Origin: JASJHI01 sp965371355
GTDB taxonomy: Bacteria > Actinomycetota > Acidimicrobiia > Acidimicrobiales > Ilumatobacteraceae
Direction: 5' to 3'
Length of the DNA: 17,962 bases
Assembly: GCA_965371355.1 (NCBI GenBank)
Contig: CBDUYD010000048.1
Coordinates: forward strand, 1-17,962
The notes under the pieces were generated by a model. That model was not told where the DNA came from, ran no database searches, and saw nothing but the letters and a program-made list of their open reading frames with translations. Of the stretch, positions 7,753-13,761 are shown piece by piece. Numbering within the stretch: position 1 is the first letter of the stretch; each line of letters opens with the position of its first letter. Both the position numbers and the translations under genes were made by a program.

Positions 7753-8650
7753 CTCGCCAACCGATTCGGATCAGACGACGGAGCCGGCGGTGCTGCTCGG
7801 CCCGCAGGAAACGGACGGTTTCGCAAGGCAGCACCGGCGCGACCCGGCCGATGGTCGCCCAGATGTAGCCGGCCAGAAAGGCCAACCCACCCAGTACCCA
7901 GGGTCGCTCAGCCATCCGGTAGGTGCTGGAGACGACCTGGAAGAGCGGGTCGTATCGCAGCCCGCGATTGACGATCCCCCGCGACCAGAATGCCGCCGTG
8001 AGGCATTGCCGACGGTTCGTGACCGGGCCATGGTGGATCACCACCAGCTCGTCGCGCGTGTCGACCTCCCAGCCATGACTCCGCGCCGTGATCTGGATCG
8101 CTGCATCCTCGCCACCGCGCTTCAGGAGCAGGAACCCGCCGGCCTCCTCGTAGCACGCTCGGCGAAAGCACTGAACGGCGCCCGACACGCTGTTCGCACT
8201 CGAACGGTGGTCATGTCGCTCGCCGTCGACCTCGACCACGATGCGCCCTCCGGCCACGCCGAGTGTCGGCCGCCTGACGAACTCGTCGACGAGACGCTCG
8301 AAATAGTCGGGCTCGAAGGTGACATCGGCATCGAGGTTGGCCAGGAGGTCGTAGTCCAATTCGCCCAGTTCCTCACATCCCCGGCGGAACGCCCTCACCT
8401 TGGACGCGAAGTCGGCCGGGGAGCGCGCAGCGCGTTCGACGACGATGATCCACGGTGCGCCGTCGGCATGGTCTCGTGCCTCCCGGGCGGTCCCGTCGGT
8501 CGACCCGTCGTCGACGATGACCCACCGCAGGGGCCGCCGCGTCTGGGCACGCATCGCGTCGATGGTCGGGCCGATGCGGCCGGCCTCGTCTCGTGCCGCG
8601 GTCACCACGACCAGGAGGGGCGTCTGGGACGTCTCGGTGTCAGGCTTCAT
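7745..8650 (-). CDS. GT2-type glycosyltransferase with a hydrophobic C-terminal segment
   Basis: This 301-residue protein has the GT-A fold signatures of family 2: LLVVVTAARDEAGRI at 12-26, the nucleotide-binding VDDGSTDGT at 46-54, and the metal-binding DxD equivalent NLDADVTFEPDY at 105-116. A later conserved block is KRGGEDAAIQI, where the Glu-Asp pair is the usual catalytic-base region. One hydrophobic stretch near the C-terminus (WVLGGLAFLAGYIWATIG) could anchor it to the membrane. It is first of the two-gene minus-strand unit. The ATG at 8648-8650 has no convincing ribosome binding site. The 95-base gap to the divergent GT2 gene must hold the promoters for both; TAGATT read on the minus strand (8705-8710) is a possible -10 box without a clear -35. 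Confidence 0.85.
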   Translation of the reverse strand: MKPDTETSQTPLLVVVTAARDEAGRIGPTIDAMRAQTRRPLRWVIVDDGSTDGTAREARDHADGAPWIIVVERAARSPADFASKVRAFRRGCEELGELDYDLLANLDADVTFEPDYFERLVDEFVRRPTLGVAGGRIVVEVDGERHDHRSSANSVSGAVQCFRRACYEEAGGFLLLKRGGEDAAIQITARSHGWEVDTRDELVVIHHGPVTNRRQCLTAAFWSRGIVNRGLRYDPLFQVVSSTYRMAERPWVLGGLAFLAGYIWATIGRVAPVLPCETVRFLRAEQHRRLRRLIRIGWRGG

Positions 8651-8745
8651 CGAGTTGAAACGACCAGCCGAGTGGCGACCGGTGGCACTGCGCTACGCAA
8701 CCAGAATCTAGCGCGCCCGGTCAACGTGTGACAGATTCTTCACCG

Positions 8746-9648
8746 ATGGCCGACACCTCCCCCGCCCGCATCGCGGCCCTCACGGTCACGTACAACAGCC
8801 GGGCCCAACTCGACGACTTCGTGCAATCGTTGCGCGCCGGATTCGACGACATCCCCGGCTGGCAGCTCGTGGTCGCCGACAACGCCTCGACCGACGACAG
8901 CGTCACGCACATGCAAGAGCTGGCACCGGAGGCCACGATCGTCGAGCTCGCGGAGAACCGTGGGTACGCCGCGGGGATCAACGCGGCCGCCGCAGCAGCG
9001 GCCGACGATGCCGATGTGCTCTTCATCCTCAACCCCGACGTCCGACTCCAGGCGGGCGCGGTCTCCGCGTTGGCTGCCTCGCTCGACAAGTGTCGCGTGG
9101 CCGCACCGCGAATCGTCGGGACGAACGGCGAGCTGGAACCGAACCTGCGGCGCGAGACAACCGCCCTGCGAGCACTCGGTGAGGCGGTGCTCGGCGGCGA
9201 CCGTGCCGGCCGCCACAACCGGCTGGGCGAGATGATCACCGTCGGCGCGTTCTACGATGAACCCCACGTGGTCGACTGGGCGAGCGGCTGTGCGCTGATG
9301 GTCGATCGCGATTGGTTCGAACGACTGGGCGGCCTCGACGAATCGTTCTTCCACGGCGCGGAGGAGGCCGACTTCTGCCTACGGACGGCCGACGCCGGCG
9401 GAACGGTGCGCTACGAGCCCGCGGCCACGGTGCAACACCTGGGCGGCGATGGGGCGAAATCGACGCGGCTCCGTCCGATCATGTTCGCCAATCGCCTCGA
9501 GCTCTACCGGCGGCGGCGCGGGCCGGCGCGCGCCGTCGCGCTGCGCGCGGCGCTGTTGTTGAACGAGGCTCTCCGCCTCGCCCGCCATCCGGCGCACCGG
9601 GCGACGTTCATGAGGTTGTCGCGTCCCGGTCATCCGTCGCGCCGCTAG
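8746..9648 (+). CDS. GT2 glycosyltransferase, WbbL/rhamnosyltransferase-like
   Basis: The product of about 300 residues matches the GT2 subgroup that includes rhamnosyltransferases such as WbbL: AALTVTYNSRAQLDDFV at the N-terminus, VVADNASTDDS at 42-52, ENRGYAAGIN at 70-79, and ILNPDVRL at 94-101, where NPD replaces the DxD. It continues with DWASGCALMVDRDWFERLGG and ESFFHGAEEADFCLR, the acidic cluster at the catalytic-base position, and a basic C-terminal tail. The rhamnosyl assignment is by motif style only. I chose ATG 8746; GTG 8728 would add six residues. Neither has a ribosome binding site, and CAGATT at 8732-8737 ends eight bases before the ATG, so the transcript could be leaderless. 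It is a single-gene unit whose last 41 bases overlap the convergent sulfotransferase gene. Confidence 0.85.
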   Translation: MADTSPARIAALTVTYNSRAQLDDFVQSLRAGFDDIPGWQLVVADNASTDDSVTHMQELAPEATIVELAENRGYAAGINAAAAAAADDADVLFILNPDVRLQAGAVSALAASLDKCRVAAPRIVGTNGELEPNLRRETTALRALGEAVLGGDRAGRHNRLGEMITVGAFYDEPHVVDWASGCALMVDRDWFERLGGLDESFFHGAEEADFCLRTADAGGTVRYEPAATVQHLGGDGAKSTRLRPIMFANRLELYRRRRGPARAVALRAALLLNEALRLARHPAHRATFMRLSRPGHPSRR

Positions 9649-10627
9649 TCCGCGCGCCAAAGGCCCGGGGTGCCCGCCGGTCGGCGCGGGCCGAGCGGGC
9701 GGCGTTCTGCGCGGCCCGCCGCAGCCGCCATGGCCCCGTGCGGATCGACAGCGACAGGTCGGCTGCCCTCATCCTGGCGCCGGCGAGTGCTCCCGAAGGA
9801 CGTGGTCGCTCCAGCGTGTACCCCAGCGCCAGGTGCTCCTCACCCGCAAGCCAGGCGTACCGGTCGTGTAGGGCATCGGGCCAGCCGGCGTAGCGAGCGA
9901 TCGGGTCGAAGCCCGGTTCGACGACACGGGGCTCCCAGGTGACCCGGTCGGCGTCATCACGGGCGAACGAAGAGCCGAGCACCGGAAGCCGACGCGCTCG
10001 TTCCCGATCGAAACCTGCCGGGTCGAGATCGGTGAACCCGAGTAGGCGGTCGATGGTCGCGTCGGTATCGGACACCACGTCCTCGTAACGGATCACGAGC
10101 ACACGGGCAGCGTCGGGGTCGGAACCCAGCTTGTCCTGCAGCGCAACGATCTCTCGGGCCCCGCGCCTCCATTCGAGGATCGCCAGCTCGAGCGGCCACC
10201 CCCATGCGGCGGCGAACGACGCCGCCACCGAACGGCCGTCACGCACGAGCACGACCACGGCCGCTCCGGCGAGATACGCCGGGACGTGTTCGAGATTGGC
10301 TACCGACGGCGTCCGCGTGACGACACGATTCTCGCCGGCGCCACTCACGAACTGCAACATGCCGTCGCCGAGCGCGGCGCGGAGGCGGTCGGCGGCTGCA
10401 TCACGGTCACCCCATCGGCGGGGCCAGCGCCGCGCCGTGTTGTGCACGTAGCGCTCGAGATCGCTAGCCCCGGCCAGCAGGTGGTCTTCGGCCAAGGGCG
10501 ATTCCGGAGCGACACAGTCGCGGTGGCACAGCAGAAGACTGCCCAGGTAGTTTGTGCCGCTGCGGCGCGATACCCCGAGCACCATGATGACGCCAGGGGT
10601 CGCATGAGGTCGATCTGCGTCCCCCAT
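9608..10627 (-). CDS. Sulfotransferase family protein (PAPS-dependent), second of three
   Basis: The 339-residue protein carries a phosphosulfate-binding loop SRRSGTNYLGSLL at 20-32 and a 3'-phosphate motif VLVRDGRSVAASF with Arg129 and Ser137 spaced as in sulfotransferases; VIRYEDVVSD follows. The Asn in SGTNYL and the wording around it resemble the Sulfotransfer_3-type group rather than the heparan-sulfate type at 11880. The C-terminal 50 residues are very rich in Arg and Ala (RRAAQNAARSARADRRAPRA) and may be a basic, membrane- or glycan-contacting tail. I chose ATG 10627; a GTG lies directly before it at 10630. It is transcribed alone, divergent from the beta-helix gene 26 bases away, and its 3' end overlaps the convergent GT2 gene by 41 bases. 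The acceptor is unknown, presumably the polysaccharide. Confidence 0.83.
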   Translation of the reverse strand: MGDADRPHATPGVIMVLGVSRRSGTNYLGSLLLCHRDCVAPESPLAEDHLLAGASDLERYVHNTARRWPRRWGDRDAAADRLRAALGDGMLQFVSGAGENRVVTRTPSVANLEHVPAYLAGAAVVVLVRDGRSVAASFAAAWGWPLELAILEWRRGAREIVALQDKLGSDPDAARVLVIRYEDVVSDTDATIDRLLGFTDLDPAGFDRERARRLPVLGSSFARDDADRVTWEPRVVEPGFDPIARYAGWPDALHDRYAWLAGEEHLALGYTLERPRPSGALAGARMRAADLSLSIRTGPWRLRRAAQNAARSARADRRAPRAFGARTSGATDDRDATTS

Positions 10628-10637
10628 CACTCGGCAC

Positions 10638-10644
10638 TAGGCTA
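10638..10644. promoter_or_regulatory. Possible shared -10 element of a bidirectional promoter
   Basis: The 26-base gap between the divergent starts at 10627 (minus) and 10654 (plus) contains TAGGCTA. Read on the plus strand this gives TAGGCT (10638-10643), and on the minus strand TAGCCT (10644-10639); both fit the TANNNT form of a -10 box. The start codons follow after 10 and 11 bases, so both messages would be leaderless or nearly so, which agrees with the lack of ribosome binding sites. No -35 boxes are obvious and any would lie inside the coding regions. Assignment is by motif and spacing only. Confidence 0.4.
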
Positions 10645-10653
10645 GCCCGCCAG

Positions 10654-11883
10654 ATGCGCAGCCAGATGCCAGCGCGCCGGGCGTGGCGTCCCGTGTGCGC
10701 AGCCCCCCTGGCGTCATGCCTGCGACTTTCCCCCCTCTTTGCGCTGGCGATCGCATGGCTGCCGGTGACCACCCATGATGCCGCCGTCGTCACAGATATC
10801 GAGATCGTTCGCGTAGACAGCGAGCTCGAGCTCGACGACCTGATCTCGGCCTCGGGCGATCAGGTCGTGATCGTCCCCGACGGCGTCTACGAGGGACTCA
10901 CGGTCGAGGCGCCTCACCCCGAGACCGACGGGCCGCTCGACGGCTGGTTGGTGTTGGTCGCGCAAACCCCGCACGGCGTGGTCGTCACCGGAGACCTCAC
11001 CCTCGAGGCCGGGACGTCACGCGTGATGTTCGTCGGCTTCCGGTTCGACAAAGCACGGGTGTTCAACTTCGGCAAGCAGATCCGATACTGGTACACCGAC
11101 CACGTCTATCCCGACGTCGACTGGTATGCCGCGGACCGACCGATCCCCAGACAGTTCTTCCTCCGCAACCCGGCCACCGACGTGGGTGTGTACGGAGGCG
11201 ATTTCCACGACGGGGTGGCCTCGCCGATCAACCTCAGCGGGGTCGACCGCATCGAGTTCGTCGGCGTGAAGGTGTACGACCTCTCCGAGCCCGAGGGTTC
11301 CGACCCCGAGGACCGCAGTCACCTCAACTCGATCTCGCTTCTCGGCGGCGACGTGACCGACCTGATGGTGCGCAGCTCCTCGTTCGAAGGAGCGCGCGCC
11401 AATCACCAGACCGACGCGGGTGATGTGTCGGGTATCCACTACGACGACGTTTGGTACCGAGGTGCGTTCGGAGCGGCGTTCCAGTTCAACTCGACCAACG
11501 GGTTCCGCATCAGCGACAGTCGGCGGACCAACGTGCGCTCGTGGGATCATGTCGGGGTCAACCCACGCGACCGGCTCGACATCATCGATGGCACACAGTT
11601 CGAGCCGGGAGAGCGACCCGACCGCGTCGACGTGATAGACGTCGAGATTTCCGAGAATGCACCCCTCGCCGGTGAGGCCGACCCGGCGACGCGATGGCGC
11701 CGGCAGAACCCCTACGGGAGTTGGAGCACCTACTTCGGCTGGCCGGAGGTCGAGCCCGTCGATGCCCCGAGCGACGGTTCGAGCGATGGTTCCATCAGCC
11801 CTGTGATACTGCCGACCGTCGCGGTGGGCGTCGTGCTCGCCCTGTTCGCGCTCTCTCGCACGCTCCGAGGGCGTGCTTCGTGA
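10654..11883 (+). CDS. Exported, C-terminally anchored right-handed beta-helix protein (possible polysaccharide lyase or epimerase)
   Basis: The 409-residue product has an Arg-rich N-terminus and hydrophobic core at about 24-37 (LRLSPLFALAIAWL), a likely signal peptide. A large extracellular domain follows, then a Ser/Gly/Asp linker, a single membrane segment (ISPVILPTVAVGVVLALFAL) and a basic tail. That is a type I membrane layout with the main domain outside the cell. The start of the domain, VIVPDGVYEGLTVEAP, is the entry pattern of parallel beta-helix enzymes such as chondroitinase B or alginate epimerases, and later turns repeat short strands (VMFVGFRF, IEFVGVKVYDL, LMVRSSSFEGA, FRISDSR). 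No catalytic residues can be assigned with confidence. The next gene, a sulfotransferase, overlaps its stop by four bases, so the two are co-made. It could also be a non-enzymatic glycan-binding protein. Confidence 0.7.
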   Translation: MRSQMPARRAWRPVCAAPLASCLRLSPLFALAIAWLPVTTHDAAVVTDIEIVRVDSELELDDLISASGDQVVIVPDGVYEGLTVEAPHPETDGPLDGWLVLVAQTPHGVVVTGDLTLEAGTSRVMFVGFRFDKARVFNFGKQIRYWYTDHVYPDVDWYAADRPIPRQFFLRNPATDVGVYGGDFHDGVASPINLSGVDRIEFVGVKVYDLSEPEGSDPEDRSHLNSISLLGGDVTDLMVRSSSFEGARANHQTDAGDVSGIHYDDVWYRGAFGAAFQFNSTNGFRISDSRRTNVRSWDHVGVNPRDRLDIIDGTQFEPGERPDRVDVIDVEISENAPLAGEADPATRWRRQNPYGSWSTYFGWPEVEPVDAPSDGSSDGSISPVILPTVAVGVVLALFALSRTLRGRAS

Positions 11884-12722
11884 CCCCGACCCTGCCGACC
11901 TTCGTGGTGATCGGTGCGATGAAGGCAGGCACGACCACCCTCCACGAGCAACTCGGTCGTCATCCAGACGTGTTCATGTCGACGACCAAGGAGCTGCACT
12001 TCTTCATCGATGGTGAGAACTGGGCGCGAGGACCCGAGTGGTACGCGGCGCAGTTCCGCGCGGGTGCTGCCGCAACGGCTCGCGGAGAGGTGTCGCCGTC
12101 CTACTCGCAGGCCGACATCTTCCCCGGTGTGCCCGCTCGGATGACCTCGCTGCTCCCCGACATTCGCGTCGTGTACGTCGTTCGTCACCCGATCGAACGA
12201 ATGCGCTCGATGTACCTCCACCAACTCGCCAACGGCCGCGAGTCCCGCCCGATCATCGATGCGTTTCGCGAGGAGGAGTACTACCTCAACGCCAGCCGTT
12301 ACAACTGGCAACTCGGTAGGTACCGCGAGCTGATCCCAGATGAGCGCATCAAGCTGCTCACCACCGAGCAGCTCGCCACCGATCCGGCCGCAGCCCTCGC
12401 CGCGGTCTTCACCTTCCTCAGCGTCGACCCGTCTGCGTGGACGTCGGGTGAGGTGTATCGGGGCCGTACCGACGACAAGCGGATCGCCACCTCTACTCGT
12501 CGTCGGCTGGCTGCGTTGCCGGGTTATGAGCGACTCGTGCGGTACACCCCCGACGCGCTGCGCCGACCGGCACGCAGGGCGGCGACCCGCCCGATCGACC
12601 GCTCGGCGGCGGACCTCCCGGCAGACTACGAGTCGGACCTGATCGAGCAGCTCCGCCCCGATATCGAGCTTCTCCGGCACTGGCTCGGCGACGATTTCGA
12701 CGGCTGGGGACTGCTGGACTGA
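11880..12722 (+). CDS. Heparan-sulfate-type sulfotransferase (Sulfotransfer_1), third of three
   Basis: This 280-residue enzyme resembles bacterial relatives of heparan sulfate N- and O-sulfotransferases. The phosphosulfate loop is VIGAMKAGTTTLHEQL at 10-25 with Lys15, followed by HPDVFMSTTKELHFF at 28-42. GEVSPSYS places Glu70 where this family has its catalytic base, and the 3'-phosphate motif VVRHPIERMRSMYL has Arg102 and Ser110. Near the C-terminus, DLIEQLRPDIELLRHWLGDD is the typical closing helix. It would sulfate a sugar hydroxyl or amine using PAPS in the cytoplasm. GTG 11880 overlaps the stop of the beta-helix gene (GTGA), implying coupled expression. Its TGA abuts the reverse-strand TGA of the next gene with no spacer. 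Of the three sulfotransferases here it has the clearest glycan-type signature. Confidence 0.88.
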   Translation: MTPTLPTFVVIGAMKAGTTTLHEQLGRHPDVFMSTTKELHFFIDGENWARGPEWYAAQFRAGAAATARGEVSPSYSQADIFPGVPARMTSLLPDIRVVYVVRHPIERMRSMYLHQLANGRESRPIIDAFREEEYYLNASRYNWQLGRYRELIPDERIKLLTTEQLATDPAAALAAVFTFLSVDPSAWTSGEVYRGRTDDKRIATSTRRRLAALPGYERLVRYTPDALRRPARRAATRPIDRSAADLPADYESDLIEQLRPDIELLRHWLGDDFDGWGLLD

Positions 12723-12725
12723 TCA
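12720..12725. other. Abutting convergent stop codons forming a palindrome (TGATCA)
   Basis: The plus-strand sulfotransferase stops with TGA at 12720-12722 and the minus-strand glycosyltransferase stops with TGA read from 12725 to 12723. The two stops together make TGATCA. There is no intergenic base and no room for a terminator outside coding sequence. Confidence 0.9.
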
Positions 12726-13754
12726 GCGGTCCGAGAGACGCACACGACGGTAGAAGGCGACCGTCGTCGCCCCGATCCTGTCCCAGTCGAGCCGACCCAG
12801 ATCGGGGGACCCGGTCGGCCGTTCGACGACATGGTCCAGGGCGCTCTCGAGTGTCGCGACCGTGATGTCGCCCTCATACAGTCGTACCCACTGCGGTCCG
12901 AACTCCCGCTGCAGCTCGGGAAAGGCGCCGATCGCCGGTGCCAGGATCGGACGGTCGTACGAGAGCGCGAGCAGTGCGACGAAGGAGTTCGTGCTCTGTA
13001 CGTACGGCAATACCACGAGGTCGGAGGCGAGGAGGAGACCGGCGACTTCCTCATCGGGCACGTGCCCCAGCCTCAGTCGGATTCGGTGATCGCCCGCCGC
13101 CACCCGTTCGAGATCGGCGCCGACCGAGTCGTCGGCCGGTCGGCCGGCGATGAGCAACGCCACGTCGTCCGAACCGAGTTCGGTGAAACGGTCGACCAGC
13201 GCTTCCACTCCCTTGTACGCGCGGATGAGACCGAAGAAGAGGGCCACACGATCATCGCCGAGACCGAGCGCGGCCCGTGCCTGTTCGCGGGTCGCCCGCT
13301 CCGGGTACTCGCCACACAAGTGGCCGATCGGGATCACGGCCGTGGGGCGACCGGCGAGCCGCGGGAACGCGCGGCGCAACGATCCGACACCCGCGGCGCT
13401 GGGACTGATCACCCCGTCGACCATCGACGACAGCACGGTGAAGAAGTACCCCGTGACGCACCGTGGCGTGGATTCGTGTGGCGTGACGTTGTGCACGGTC
13501 CAGATGAGCCGAGCCCCTCGGAGGCGGGCGACGGCGAGGGCCGCGAGGAACAGCACCGAGCGACCGACCATCGCGACGTAGGGGGTGGCCCGGAGCTGCC
13601 ACTCCGGCCAGTGCAGGTGCACGATGTCGAAGCGTTCACCGACCAGCCGCCGAATCGTGAGGGTTTCGACGTCGGCACCCGCGCGCTCCACTGCGGCGTA
13701 CAGCTTGCGCACGTACAGCGTTCGTGCAGGGTGTGGGGTCGTGGCGACGCGCAC
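12723..13754 (-). CDS. GT4-like glycosyltransferase (GT-B fold), possibly GumI-like
   Basis: The 343-residue product begins MRVATTPHPARTLYVRKLYA, with VHLHWPEWQL at 45-54, and WTVHNVTPHES at 85-95, a combination seen in GT-B mannosyl- and glucosyltransferases of the GumI/ALG1-like type (recall, not a search). The second lobe has VALFFGLIRAYKGVEALV, LLIAGRP, LGHVPDEEVAGLLLASDLVVLPY and STNSFVALLALSYDRPILAP. The second Glu of the classical EX7E motif is not evident here. The frame stays open far upstream, but that part only shadows the phosphodiesterase gene; GTG 13754 starts the recognisable protein, seven bases after the phosphodiesterase stop, with no clear ribosome binding site. It is second gene of the minus-strand pair. 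A cytoplasmic-face role in building the lipid-linked unit is likely; sugar unknown. Confidence 0.82.
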   Translation of the reverse strand: MRVATTPHPARTLYVRKLYAAVERAGADVETLTIRRLVGERFDIVHLHWPEWQLRATPYVAMVGRSVLFLAALAVARLRGARLIWTVHNVTPHESTPRCVTGYFFTVLSSMVDGVISPSAAGVGSLRRAFPRLAGRPTAVIPIGHLCGEYPERATREQARAALGLGDDRVALFFGLIRAYKGVEALVDRFTELGSDDVALLIAGRPADDSVGADLERVAAGDHRIRLRLGHVPDEEVAGLLLASDLVVLPYVQSTNSFVALLALSYDRPILAPAIGAFPELQREFGPQWVRLYEGDITVATLESALDHVVERPTGSPDLGRLDWDRIGATTVAFYRRVRLSDR

Positions 13755-13761
13755 GCCGGGT

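Noticed and set aside
10690..10713. Lipoprotein signal (Leu-Ala-Ser-Cys) in the beta-helix protein
   Set aside because: The Cys comes before, not after, the hydrophobic core of the signal peptide, so it is not a credible lipobox; a C-terminal membrane anchor is present instead.
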